Source: a virus
Direction: 5' to 3' (one strand)
DNA: 64,000 nt
Virus record (IMG/VR): IMGVR_UViG_3300020202_000064
Span: 1 to 64,000 of that record
Shown piece after piece: positions 40,703-47,432 of the stretch (positions are counted from its first letter, which is position 1; each line of letters opens with the position of its first letter). The position numbers and the translations under genes were made by a program. Under the pieces are notes generated by a model. It worked only from the letters and a program-made list of their open reading frames with translations, was not told where the DNA came from and made no database searches.

Positions 40703-41101
40703 ATGAATATTAAAGAACAATGTCTGAAACTAAAATCAGAAAATCCAAAAATGTATTATAAAGAAATCGCAAAGATTGTCGGGTGTCAACCAAGCACTGT
40801 TTGCTATCATTTGAATGAAGACACGAGAAAAAATTACCGACATCGCCAATCTAAAAACAGAAGAATTAATAATAATGCATTAAAAAGTGTTAACGGCGGT
40901 AAATGTAAACTTTGTGGTTACTGCAAATCTTTGTCCGCTCTGCATTTTCATCATTTAGACCCAGATACGAAAACCGATGAAGTTTCAAGAATATTGAGAA
41001 CGCGCGGAAAATTAGCAGCCACGAACGAAGCAAAAAAATGTATTCTTATTTGTGCTAATTGTCATCATGAAATCCACGACGGATTAATAAAATTAGAATG
41101 A
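40703..41101 (+). CDS. HTH-HNH homing endonuclease
   Basis: A 132-residue plus-strand protein: N-terminal HTH (YYKEIAKIVGCQPSTVCYHL) and C-terminal HNH zinc site (CKLCGYCKSLSALHFHHLD, CILICANCHHEIHDG). A CGTGTAAT element and an AAAGGA ribosome-binding site precede it. It is convergent with tRNA-Thr (CGT) and ends 2 nt before that gene's CCA end. Confidence 0.85.
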   Translation: MNIKEQCLKLKSENPKMYYKEIAKIVGCQPSTVCYHLNEDTRKNYRHRQSKNRRINNNALKSVNGGKCKLCGYCKSLSALHFHHLDPDTKTDEVSRILRTRGKLAATNEAKKCILICANCHHEIHDGLIKLE

Positions 41102-41103
41102 AA

Positions 41104-41178
41104 TGGAGTCCCGTATCGAACTTGAATCGATTTATTCGCGTTACGAATGCGAGGCATCACCATCAATGCTTACAGGAC
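41104..41178 (-). tRNA. tRNA-Thr (CGT)
   Basis: Acceptor GTCCTGT/ACGGGAC (one wobble), T73 and CCA encoded, anticodon loop TTCGTAA. The anticodon stem has an A31-C39 mismatch that recurs in this array. Confidence 0.85.
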
Positions 41179-41336
41179 GAAAAATTATTTTCTTTGGCGA
41201 TTTCTAAATATGATTTTTCGCCGGGTTTTTGCTGTATAAAATAATCCAACACCCTTGCTATTTCAAGGGGGTCTGTTCCTCGCTCAACCGAAGTAATTGT
41301 TAACTCCAATAGTTCCTTTTTCTTTTGATTATTCAT
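41163..41336 (-). CDS. hypothetical protein
   Basis: A 57-residue protein starting MNNQKKKELLELTI. The ATG at 41336 is used because the longer frame runs through a tRNA. Its stop lies inside tRNA-Thr (CGT). No family is recognised. Confidence 0.55.
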   Translation of the reverse strand: MNNQKKKELLELTITSVERGTDPLEIARVLDYFIQQKPGEKSYLEIAKENNFSSCKH

Positions 41337-41339
41337 AGA

Positions 41340-41416
41340 TGGCGCGACCAGCCCGATTCGAACGGGCACTAAAGCTACTTAGAAGGAAGCTTGACTTTCC
41401 AATTGCCGATGGTCGC
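41340..41416 (-). tRNA. tRNA-Arg (TCT)
   Basis: Acceptor GCGACCA/TGGTCGC is perfect, G73 and CCA are encoded, the loop is CTTCTAA and the T arm GCCCG-TTCGAAT-CGGGC is perfect. Confidence 0.92.
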
Positions 41417-41421
41417 AAAAA

Positions 41422-41652
41422 TTATTTATCGATTCTACGGATGGATTGATGTTCCTTAACGCGCATTTTGTCAAGTTCTTTCTGACTATAAATTTTGCGC
41501 ACTGCTACACCAACATATTTCTTTGGCAGAAAACCAATTGCACAATGTAAACCGATGCGAAATGGAATCTCCGCAATCAACCTTTCGCTTTCTCGCTTGG
41601 CGGCGCTTTCCTCAAATTCGCCAATATTATCATCTACCATCCAATTTTTCAT
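41422..41652 (-). CDS. hypothetical protein
   Basis: A 76-residue charged protein (starts MKNWMVDDNIGEFEES) between two tRNA genes. Its start is 1 nt from the CCA end of the tRNA upstream. No family is recognised. Confidence 0.55.
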   Translation of the reverse strand: MKNWMVDDNIGEFEESAAKRESERLIAEIPFRIGLHCAIGFLPKKYVGVAVRKIYSQKELDKMRVKEHQSIRRIDK

Positions 41653-41653
41653 A

Positions 41654-41748
41654 TGGTGGTTCCTGTCAGAATCGAACTGACGCTCGGCGGCAATCTACCG
41701 CATACAGGTTATAAATCTGTCGGTGCTCTCCAATTACACTAAGGAACC
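41654..41748 (-). tRNA. tRNA with TAT anticodon and long variable arm (Ile?)
   Basis: Acceptor GGTTCCT/AGGAACC and T arm GTCAG-TTCGATT-CTGAC are perfect and ACCA is encoded. The loop TTTATAA gives TAT (Ile), with an A31-C39 mismatch. A 22-nt variable region with a GCGG/CCGC hairpin is class II, unlike any normal tRNA-Ile. Confidence 0.8.
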
Positions 41749-41869
41749 AAGCGAACCGTTTGCTTGAAGGCACTTTTACCCATCTACCCACAAACTTAAT
41801 TTTGCACCACGGTTCGACAGACAACTCACCCTCACATAACAGGTATTCTTCTGTGAGGGGACTAGCAAA

Positions 41870-41947
41870 TGGCATCCACGGTGAGCCTTGAACTCACATA
41901 TGACCAACTTGAGAGGTTGGTGACTTTGCCAATTTGTCAACGTGGAC
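41870..41947 (-). tRNA. tRNA-Glu (CTC)
   Basis: Acceptor GTCCACG/CGTGGAT (1-72 is G-T), G73 and CCA encoded, anticodon stem CCAAC/GTTGG, loop CTCTCAA. Confidence 0.9.
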
Positions 41948-41959
41948 AAAAGGTCCAAC

Positions 41960-42223
41960 TTAATGAACTGATTTATCAGAAGGATTTTCTATACTTCTTT
42001 GAATTACTTTTGCACTTAGTAAGGTTAGCAAATAACTACCTAACGTTGCACCTACACTCGCGGGTATTTCCACAAGCGCGCCCGTCTTAATACAGGCGAA
42101 TAACCAGCCGCCGCAGATAGTTGTAAGAATCAGCATCGTACCAAGGAACACAACCAAACGTGTCGTGGAAGGGGTGTCAGGGGCTTCTTCCAAAGCCTTG
42201 CCTAACCAAGTAAAAAAGTTCAT
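41960..42223 (-). CDS. two-helix membrane protein (holin-like)
   Basis: An 87-residue protein with two hydrophobic helices (LVVFLGTMLILTTICGGWLF and VGATLGSYLLTLLSAKVI) separated by a short loop and a charged C-terminal tail, a size and topology common in phage holins. A CGTGTAAT element lies close to the ATG. No lysin gene is adjacent, so holin function is a guess. Confidence 0.6.
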   Translation of the reverse strand: MNFFTWLGKALEEAPDTPSTTRLVVFLGTMLILTTICGGWLFACIKTGALVEIPASVGATLGSYLLTLLSAKVIQRSIENPSDKSVH

Positions 42224-42258
42224 AATCTGAATTACACGTAAGAATCAATCATTTAGCA

Positions 42259-42341
42259 TGGTGGTCAAGGTGGGACTCGAACCCACAAGCCGAAGCATAT
42301 GCACCTCAAGCATACGTGTATGCCAATTTCACCACATGACC
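42259..42341 (-). tRNA. tRNA-Leu (GAG)
   Basis: Class II tRNA with variable arm TGCTTCGGCT. The acceptor GGTCATG/CTTGACC has one mismatch, ACCA is encoded, the anticodon stem TATGC/GCATA is perfect and the loop is TTGAGGT. Confidence 0.9.
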
Positions 42342-42380
42342 ATAACGGATTTTAACGTAGAAAGCCGCAAACGCACAATA

Positions 42381-42659
42381 TCATGTCCAATCCCAAGCGT
42401 TATCTCTTGGTTCTCTGGGTAAATTAACTTCTTCCTCGTCTATATTTCCCGCGCGTAGGTTTTTTAGTTCCTGATTGCGCTCGGCGCGACGGGCGCGCTC
42501 TCTCATTTGTTTGTGCCATTTTGGCGATTTATCCCAACGCTTTTTATCGCGAGTAAATTTCCATTCTGGCGTATTGTCAACAAGCGGTTCTCCCCACATC
42601 ATTATAGTGGGGCGCTTGCCACGTAGTTTCCTATCGTCAAAACGGCGTGTTCTGCTCAT
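42381..42659 (-). CDS. basic Arg-rich protein
   Basis: A 92-residue protein starting MSRTRRFDDRKLRGKR, very rich in Arg/Lys/Trp, probably nucleic-acid binding. The ATG at 42659 is used because the longer frame would start inside tRNA-His. Function unknown. Confidence 0.55.
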   Translation of the reverse strand: MSRTRRFDDRKLRGKRPTIMMWGEPLVDNTPEWKFTRDKKRWDKSPKWHKQMRERARRAERNQELKNLRAGNIDEEEVNLPREPRDNAWDWT

Positions 42660-42699
42660 AGGAAGAAGCCTTTCGGCTGAGGTTTGTATTGGTAGAAGA

Positions 42700-42779
42700 T
42701 GGGGTATACGACGGGGCTTAAACCCGCAGGGACCAAGCTTCACAGGCTTGTGCGTCTAATCAATTTCGCCACGTATACC
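42700..42779 (-). tRNA. tRNA-His (GTG)
   Basis: Encodes the extra G-1 opposite C73 and CCA, the hallmark of tRNA-His. Acceptor GTATACG/CGTATAC, anticodon stem CAAGC/GCTTG, loop CTGTGAA. The T loop is TTTAAGC rather than TTCRANY. Confidence 0.92.
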
Positions 42780-42783
42780 ATAA

Positions 42784-42911
42784 CTAAGTTCATTTTTATA
42801 TTGTCGCCTAAACCAGACTAGGCTACTTCCGCATATTGTAAATGGTGCGGAAGGTGGGATTTGAACGCCACGTATAACAATTTCCATGAAATTGGATGCT
42901 GTTAGAACTTA
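42784..42911 (-). ncRNA. cassette with permuted tRNA-like RNA
   Basis: Minus-strand order: TTAAGTTC-TAACAGC, hairpin CAATTTCATGGAAATTG (42878-42894), T arm GTGG-C-G-TTCAAAT-C-CCAC with one bulge (42854-42871), 3' acceptor strand CTTCCGC, A73, CCA (42843-42853). A 10-nt spacer follows, then the 5' acceptor strand GCGGAAG (42826-42832), TA, D arm GCCT..GG..AGGC (42806-42823), an A-rich tail and GAACTTAG. The acceptor pairing is perfect across the inverted order. Joining at the anticodon loop would pair ACAAT after the D arm with ATTGT and give loop ATTGGAA (TGG, Pro); the hairpin as drawn instead gives no normal anticodon. Confidence 0.65.
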
Positions 42912-42991
42912 AATTGGTTTTTGATTTTATTATAAATCGTCATTTTTCTTCGTGTAATCTTTTATGGCAGGACCATAAGGATTCGAAAAAG

Positions 42992-43717
42992 ATGATTAAA
43001 CTATTTACTGATAAAGAATTTAATTCGGCTAAATCGCGGGATTTACTACCTCTTAAATGCGAAAAATGTGGAAAAACTTTCCACAAGGCAAAACACAGAA
43101 TACAGGATGCCTTATCGACCAAGACGAAGCTTTTCTGGAAATTTTGTTCTAAACGATGCAGTGATGAACACTTCGAAACATCCATAGAAGTCGAATGTTG
43201 CCAGTGCAAACGGAAAACATTCAAAACCCCGTCAGAGATAAAAAAAGTAAGACGCCCATTTTGTTCACAATCTTGTGCAGCTTTATATAACAACACGCAT
43301 AAAACACACGGAACATCTCGTTCAAAACTAGAAAAATGGTTGGAATCTAAATTAATAACTGAATATCCCGAATTAGAATTTCATTTCTCAAGAAAAGATG
43401 CTATCAACGGTGAACTAGATATTTATATTCCATCATTAAAATTGGCATTTGAGTTAAACGGGATTTTCCATTATGAACCAATTTATGGTAAGGAACAATT
43501 AATCAAAATGCAGAACAACGATAAACGAAAGTTCCAAGCGTGTTTAGAAAATGGAATAGAACTATGTATTATAGATACAACGTCTCAAAAGTATTTTAAA
43601 GAAAATACCTCTTTAAAATTTCTTAATATCATCCGAGATATAATCGAAAGAAAAATGGCAGGACATGTAGGTGAGGAACCCACTTCTTCGCGTTTGGAGT
43701 GCGAGGCACATACCTAA
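42992..43717 (+). CDS. EDxHD-type homing endonuclease with zinc ribbons
   Basis: A 241-residue plus-strand protein. Two treble-clef-like zinc ribbons (CEKCGKTFHKAK; CCQCKRKTF with FCSQSCAALY) precede a Vsr-like nuclease core (SKLEKWLESKLITEYPELEF, NGELDIYIPSLKLAFELNG, FHYEPIYGKEQL) as in I-Bth0305I-type enzymes. The ATG at 42992 follows an AAGGA site. Its last codons read into tRNA-Trp on the opposite strand. Confidence 0.8.
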   Translation: MIKLFTDKEFNSAKSRDLLPLKCEKCGKTFHKAKHRIQDALSTKTKLFWKFCSKRCSDEHFETSIEVECCQCKRKTFKTPSEIKKVRRPFCSQSCAALYNNTHKTHGTSRSKLEKWLESKLITEYPELEFHFSRKDAINGELDIYIPSLKLAFELNGIFHYEPIYGKEQLIKMQNNDKRKFQACLENGIELCIIDTTSQKYFKENTSLKFLNIIRDIIERKMAGHVGEEPTSSRLECEAHT

Positions 43718-43731
43718 TATACCAATGTCCT
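43656..43731 (-). tRNA. tRNA-Trp (CCA)
   Basis: Acceptor AGGACAT/ATGTCCT is perfect, G73 and CCA are encoded, and the loop is CTCCAAA with an A31-C39 mismatch. The T loop TTCCTCA is non-standard. It overlaps the 3' end of the convergent endonuclease gene by 62 nt. Confidence 0.85.
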
Positions 43732-43737
43732 ATAAAG

Positions 43738-43899
43738 TCATTTCTGACCATCTAAATATTTCTTGAACGCATCTTGATTTTTAATCGCCGCCCGAAGTTC
43801 TGGCGTCGTATCATCAATATACAACGGACATTGTACTGGTTCGTGATAACAGCCTTCGGCCAATATTTCTTTTATTTCTTCAATAGTCGTCTGATTCAT
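43738..43899 (-). CDS. hypothetical protein
   Basis: A 53-residue protein starting MNQTTIEEIKEILAEG. The ATG at 43899 is used because the longer frame overlaps tRNA-Arg. No family is recognised. Confidence 0.55.
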   Translation of the reverse strand: MNQTTIEEIKEILAEGCYHEPVQCPLYIDDTTPELRAAIKNQDAFKKYLDGQK

Positions 43900-43902
43900 A
43901 AT

Positions 43903-43979
43903 TGGTGCAAATGGAAGAAATCGAATCCTCAGTATAACTACGTTCGAAGCGTAGGTGGCTCTCCTGTGCCAGCATTTGC
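43903..43979 (-). tRNA. tRNA-Arg (TCG)
   Basis: Acceptor GCAAATG/CATTTGC and anticodon stem CTACG/CGTAG are perfect, the loop is CTTCGAA and ACCA is encoded. Confidence 0.92.
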
Positions 43980-44010
43980 GTGTTTTAATTTTAGCTACGT
44001 ATGTATTAAA

Positions 44011-44087
44011 TGGTGGGGGCCGAGCGAATTGAACGCTCACATCAAGATTTTCAATCTAGCATGCTCACCAGTTTACATCAAACCCCC
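44011..44087 (-). tRNA. tRNA-Phe (GAA)
   Basis: Acceptor GGGGGTT/GGCCCCC (two wobbles), loop TTGAAAA, T arm GAGCG-TTCAATT-CGCTC perfect, ACCA encoded. Confidence 0.9.
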
Positions 44088-44236
44088 AAAGGCTAGCAGC
44101 CACCCCACAACTTCGGGTATGTGACACCTGAAAGTCGGTTTCGCGCTATGCGCTAATCAAACACCGAACCTTTCCTTTATTGTAGTCCTTGTGGACTATC
44201 CTTTCCTTTTCCTTACCTACGGTATTTAACCATAGG
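44088..44236 (-). ncRNA. structured spacer RNA candidate
   Basis: No gene is visible. On the minus strand, hairpins ACCTATGG-TTAAATA-CCGTAGGT (8 bp with one wobble) and TAGTCC-ACAA-GGACTA lie in an A/G-rich context, followed by a TCGG/CCGA helix near 44135-44165. It sits between tRNA-Phe and a small gene. No known RNA family is recognised. Confidence 0.4.
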
Positions 44237-44422
44237 TTATGCGCGGTTACCAGCCGCGACTTTATATCCCGGTAACCAGCCGGGAAATTTGTGAAATTTA
44301 TACATAAACGGCGGATTTAATTCGTCATTCATTCTGTTACAGTGTTCTCTGAGTAATCTTTTTAAATATACAGACTTAATCCATTGGTCTATAAACTCGC
44401 GCGCTTTATCTTGTTTATTCAT
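44237..44422 (-). CDS. hypothetical protein
   Basis: A 61-residue basic protein (starts MNKQDKAREFIDQWI) with an aromatic/Pro-rich C-terminus (FHKFPGWLPGYKVA). No family is recognised. Confidence 0.55.
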   Translation of the reverse strand: MNKQDKAREFIDQWIKSVYLKRLLREHCNRMNDELNPPFMYKFHKFPGWLPGYKVAAGNRA

Positions 44423-44523
44423 GAATATACTGGTGTGTCTTTTCGTTGGTCTCCGACTAAAATCAATATTGCTTTGACCGCCTCAGTGAAGATATTCTAT
44501 TCATCGGGTTTTCTGCGACCCAC
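44419..44523 (-). CDS. candidate amber-containing small ORF
   Basis: From a GTG at 44523 (MGRRKPDE) the frame meets one TAG and then continues NIFTEAVKAILILVGDQRKD to a TGA that overlaps the ATG of the next gene (ATGA coupling). An AAGGAG lies too close to the GTG for a good ribosome site. It is listed because the phage has a TAG-reading tRNA; it may be spurious. Confidence 0.25.
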
Positions 44524-44540
44524 TCTCCTTTTATATTCAT

Positions 44541-44617
44541 TGGTAGTCGCAATGGGATTCGAACCCATACTGAAAAGTTTTTAAGACTTTTGCTTCTGCC
44601 GGTTGAGCGATGCGACC
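44541..44617 (-). tRNA. tRNA with TAA anticodon and short variable arm (Leu?)
   Basis: Acceptor GGTCGCA/TGCGACT (1-72 is G-T), anticodon stem AAAGT/ACTTT and loop CTTAAAA. T arm ATGGG-TTCGAAT-CCCAT is perfect and ACCA is encoded. The variable loop is only 5 nt, unlike normal tRNA-Leu. Confidence 0.85.
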
Positions 44618-44622
44618 ATAGC

Positions 44623-45186
44623 TTATTTCAGAGGGAATGCAACTGTATTTGTTGGGGCGCTATTGCCAGAAGAATTATAAGCGAACACACGATACCAATA
44701 TGTACCAACGCCTATATTCGTATCAATAAATGTATTTATGTTAGCTGAAGTCGTACCTATAACAACAAAATTTTCCCCATCATTACTACGCTCTATTTTA
44801 AAACCAGTTTCGTTGCTGGAATTATCACTCCAAGTTAATGTTACTGACGATGGGACGCTTCTAACACTCACACTTTCTAATTTTAAATATGTATATAAAC
44901 TGTCAATTTTTCGCAATACTGTTTGTAAATCTGTATTTGTATTATTTTGATTTTCCTTCAAAGCCGCTAACTCTTGCAATGCCAAATCTCTCTCTTGTTG
45001 AGCTTGCGCTACAAGCTTTTCTTGATACACAGCATATAAATGCCATGCTATAATCTGAGAATTTTTTGCATCCCACGCGGATTGTGCTGGATAAGCGGGG
45101 CGAGGAACGGGGGTAATAGATGTAACTTGAGCTAATAAAACACTCGCCAAAGCAACAACGAAGAAACTAATAAGAATTTTTTTCAT
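44623..45186 (-). CDS. secreted fibronectin type III protein
   Basis: A 187-residue protein. The N-terminal signal peptide (KKILISFFVVALASVLLAQ) is followed by a helical coiled coil (VYQEKLVAQAQQERDLALQE) and a C-terminal FN3 domain (residues about 100-187, VTLTWSDNSSNETGFKIERS ... YWYRVFAYNSSGNSAP). The ATG at 45186 is used because the longer frame lies in tRNA-Gly. FN3 domains on phage proteins usually sit on virion surfaces; a signal peptide instead suggests export to the host envelope. Confidence 0.75.
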   Translation of the reverse strand: MKKILISFFVVALASVLLAQVTSITPVPRPAYPAQSAWDAKNSQIIAWHLYAVYQEKLVAQAQQERDLALQELAALKENQNNTNTDLQTVLRKIDSLYTYLKLESVSVRSVPSSVTLTWSDNSSNETGFKIERSNDGENFVVIGTTSANINTFIDTNIGVGTYWYRVFAYNSSGNSAPTNTVAFPLK

Positions 45187-45195
45187 AAAACAACT

Positions 45196-45271
45196 TGGTG
45201 CGATATAGGAGATTTGAACTCCTACCCCATGCTTGGAAGGCGCGTGTGCTGCCATTAAACACTAATATCGC
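45196..45271 (-). tRNA. tRNA-Gly (TCC)
   Basis: Acceptor GCGATAT/ATATCGC and T arm AGGAG-TTCAAAT-CTCCT are perfect, the loop is CTTCCAA, ACCA is encoded and the anticodon stem has one C-A mismatch. Confidence 0.88.
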
Positions 45272-45281
45272 AAAATGGGTA

Positions 45282-45437
45282 TTAGCCCAAGATAAATCCG
45301 AGTACGAAAGCAACTACTGTCGAAATTAACGTCACTTTCATGCTAACCTGCTTGGCAAGAAACTGCTGAGTTTCCTCTTTGGCTTCATGCTTTAAGCGCG
45401 CTTTTGCCTCTTCAACGTGTTCTTTTAAATCGCTCAT
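45282..45437 (-). CDS. 51-residue membrane protein
   Basis: A short gene starting MSDLKEHVEEAKARLK: charged helix then a C-terminal transmembrane helix (VTLISTVVAFVLGFILG). An AGTGTAAT element lies 25 nt before the ATG. Function unknown. Confidence 0.65.
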   Translation of the reverse strand: MSDLKEHVEEAKARLKHEAKEETQQFLAKQVSMKVTLISTVVAFVLGFILG

Positions 45438-45585
45438 AGTATTGTTATGTTCAATCTAAATTACACTTTAAACTAGGGGCTTTACTCTAGCCCGACGGTA
45501 CAACAATCCACTGTTGCCATTGCGCCGCTTTTACATTAGCGGCAGAAAGCCCGCACATTTAAGCTGGCGGGGACTAACTATAGTC

Positions 45586-45661
45586 TGGTGGGCATGGCAG
45601 GAATCGAACCCGCAATCTTCACCGTGTAAAAGTGCCGCGTTAACCGTTACGCTACACGCCC
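45586..45661 (-). tRNA. tRNA-Val (TAC)
   Basis: Acceptor GGGCGTG/CATGCCC (one wobble), loop TTTACAC, T arm GCGGG-TTCGATT-CCTGC, ACCA encoded. Confidence 0.9.
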
Positions 45662-46040
45662 ATTTTCTATTCCAGTTTAGCCGCGATTCTGGTTTATCTC
45701 TACATTTCTCTAATCGGCTTTCGCCAATTCCCACCGTCAATAGATGGGTGCATCAACCCGGCCTCATCGATAAGCACTAATCTCAGCCTGTTTGACTTGC
45801 TACTACCATGAGGTATTAACGAATACGTGATAGGCTATGGTTTGTAAGCCATGCCGAGTATTCTCCCTATCGGTTGCTTTGTAGTCGCGAACTTCCTCTG
45901 ACTTATGGAATGCGGGGTTCCTCTCTTTCGAGTTTGGCATACCGCATCTTACGTCCCTTTACGCACCATTCTCAGGCCGTGGCCTGATTAAAGGTTTCAC
46001 CTTTCGTCAGCGTAGAGTCGAATAGAAATTTTGCACCCCG
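45662..46040 (-). ncRNA. large structured RNA candidate
   Basis: About 380 nt with no gene but dense hairpins on the minus strand: GGC-GAAA-GCC and CTC-GAAA-GAG (GNRA tetraloops), AAAGG-TGAAA-CCTTT, TCAGGCC-AC-GGCCTGA, and GATAGG/CCTATC around a tRNA-anticodon-like ATGG-CTTACAAA-CCAT. The 5' end near 46039 (GGGGTGC..., ATTCGAC) weakly recalls tmRNA, and GCACCC near 45746 could pair with it, but no T arm, CCA or tag ORF was found. The TAG-extended frame of the next gene would overlap its 5' part. Confidence 0.45.
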
Positions 46041-46080
46041 GACGTAACAATCTATAGTCATTGGAATCCGGCCCGTCTCC

Positions 46081-46566
46081 CTATAGTGTTTGTGCGGCCA
46101 CCCTCGACCGTAAAGTAAATTCATAATGAAGCATCGTTGAACGGGACAATAACCCCGGCGACACTTCCCAAGCTTTCGTATTATTTAGTAAAGAAATTCC
46201 TGCGTGTTCAAACGCCGCATAAATCAATTCAGAGCAAAACCACTTGTCTTTCGAACCGCCCGATTCAGATTCACGAGAAAGGAAACGAAGTACCATGGTA
46301 ATGTCGTACTTCTTACCCACTTGAGCATAAAGGAACTGGCTGATTTTACGGAATTGTTCCGACGTAACTTCAGTCGAATACATATCAATATATTCGTCCT
46401 TCTTAAATTTGTACTTCTGGAATTTACGAACACCGTAAAAACGGGTGGCCTCAATTACGTCTTTTTCCAATGATATACTTACATGTGAATATTTACTACG
46501 AGTTTGCCAACGAATAATTTTATCAAAAATAGAGTTAGCTGAATGTAATCCAATGTAGATTTTCAT
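46081..46566 (-). CDS. permuted NlpC/P60-like (YiiX/YebB-type) peptidase, TAG stop
   Basis: A 161-residue protein. RSKYSHVSISLEKDVIEA carries the early catalytic His and KDKWFCSELIYAAFEHAG the late Cys, the circularly permuted NlpC/P60 order of YiiX/YebB enzymes, which act as thiol amidases or acyl-hydrolases. It ends in TAG. The same frame continues for 27 sense codons to a TGA at 45997. The amber suppressor tRNA lies only 21 nt upstream, so readthrough to 45997 is possible. A TAGTGTAAC element precedes the ATG. Confidence 0.78.
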   Translation of the reverse strand: MKIYIGLHSANSIFDKIIRWQTRSKYSHVSISLEKDVIEATRFYGVRKFQKYKFKKDEYIDMYSTEVTSEQFRKISQFLYAQVGKKYDITMVLRFLSRESESGGSKDKWFCSELIYAAFEHAGISLLNNTKAWEVSPGLLSRSTMLHYEFTLRSRVAAQTL

Positions 46567-46586
46567 ACATTAAGTTACACTAAATT

Positions 46587-46664
46587 TGGCGCGGGAGGTG
46601 GGCTTCGAACCCACAACCTTGAAATTTAGAGTTTCCTGCTCTGAACCAGTTGAGCTACTCCCGC
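46587..46664 (-). tRNA. amber suppressor tRNA (CTA)
   Basis: Acceptor GCGGGAG/CTCCCGC, D arm GCTC/GAGC with GG, and T arm GTGGG-TTCGAAG-CCCAC are all perfect; G73 and CCA are encoded. The anticodon loop is CTCTAAA, so the anticodon CTA reads UAG. The stem is GGAAA/TTTCA with a G27-A43 mismatch. This is one of the best-formed tRNAs of the array. The charged amino acid cannot be told. Confidence 0.9.
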
Positions 46665-46723
46665 AATAAGCCCGAATAAATCGGGCACTAAATTACTATT
46701 TCTACGATGTATCCTATTTCAAA

Positions 46724-47002
46724 TCAATCACCCCCTTTCTTGCCGCTCGCGGCTCGAATATGGGCAGTGCCATCCGAAATATCTATATCAACATTTTTAA
46801 ATCTCAAACTTCCCTTAGTATGTTGATTATCAGGGGTTTCTTTTGTGGAAAAGGGAACTTCGCAATCCACATGGTTAACGTAGTACGTTATACCTTTTGT
46901 CTTAATTACCCACGGGGCAATTCGACTATCGAACAAGTGTGCCTTATTAAAATGGAACACTGCTTCTTTACAATTCTGAACCTAATGTTCTTCCTATTTC
47001 AT
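46724..47002 (-). CDS. hypothetical protein with two in-frame TAG codons
   Basis: The ATG at 47002 lies 11 nt after an AGTGTAAT promoter, at the spacing seen for neighbouring genes. Its frame reads ATG AAA TAG GAA GAA CAT TAG GTT and then continues unbroken (VQNCKEAVFHFNKAHLFDSR...) to a TGA. With both TAGs decoded the protein has 92 residues. Without suppression, translation would need a GTG at 46960 with only a weak ribosome site. The amber suppressor tRNA is the next feature downstream. The product is a beta-rich soluble protein of unknown function. Confidence 0.6.
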
Positions 47003-47013
47003 GTCAGTATATA

Positions 47014-47022
47014 TTACACTTA
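47014..47022 (-). promoter_or_regulatory. AGTGTAAT promoter element
   Basis: ATAAGTGTAATATATA on the minus strand, upstream of the ATG at 47002. It belongs to the RTGTAAY family of elements in the tRNA region. Confidence 0.5.
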
Positions 47023-47081
47023 TTTTTGTTGTTCGTGCAAACTAAAATCTTCAATTTTACATCAAACCGAAGGTTTGAAAA

Positions 47082-47157
47082 TGGAGGCAGCGCCGTGAAT
47101 TTAACAACGGTTCTTCCAACTTTGCGGTCGGACGGATTAGCGTCTTCCTCCGCTGCC
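47082..47157 (-). tRNA. tRNA-Cys (GCA)-like, irregular
   Basis: Acceptor GGCAGCG/CGCTGCC is perfect with U73 (a Cys identity base) and CCA. The anticodon loop is the 6-mer CGCAAA, i.e. U33 is missing. The D loop lacks GG, the T loop is TTAAATT and the T stem has a bulged T. It may be inactive or processed unusually. Confidence 0.6.
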
Positions 47158-47307
47158 ATATTTATAACCTAGCAGCCCCACTGCAACCCGTATAGCATAA
47201 CAATTTAGGTTAGAACTGTTCGTATGCCGATTACTTCATGATTAGGAGCAACCCTATTATTTTTCATACTACACCCGATGGTGCCACCGATTTTTGTCAT
47301 TATAAAT

Positions 47308-47383
47308 TGGTGTGCCGTGCGAGACTCGAACTCGCGATATCCAACTTGGCAAGCTGGCGCAATAGCCACTATGCGAACGACAC
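47308..47383 (-). tRNA. tRNA-Gly (GCC)
   Basis: Acceptor GTGTCGT/ACGGCAC, anticodon stem CCAGC/GTTGG, loop TTGCCAA, T arm GCGAG-TTCGAGT-CTCGC, ACCA encoded. Confidence 0.92.
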
Positions 47384-47432
47384 AGAAGAACGCCTCTTAA
47401 TCGGAGACGAGAATCGAAATTCTTTATTTTTA

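Noticed and set aside
44088-44236. Hammerhead-type ribozyme
   Set aside because: A GAAAC and a GAT-like core segment occur, but the required CUGAUGA/GAAA arrangement with three stems is absent.
44423-44540. 9-bp inverted repeat ATGAATATA/TATATTCAT as another cassette
   Set aside because: It lacks the TAAG and WACAGC motifs of the cassette family and can arise from the adjacent start-codon sequences.
45514-45780. Plus-strand ORF with Trp/His-rich product
   Set aside because: It is a read-through of tRNA-Val antisense; several other plus-strand ORFs between 40 and 53 kb are likewise antisense to tRNAs (tell-tale RTHS/GFEP-type peptides).
45662-46040. tmRNA
   Set aside because: The 5' GGGGTGC...ATTCGAC and a distant GCACCC are suggestive, but there is no T arm, no CCA and no alanine-rich tag frame.
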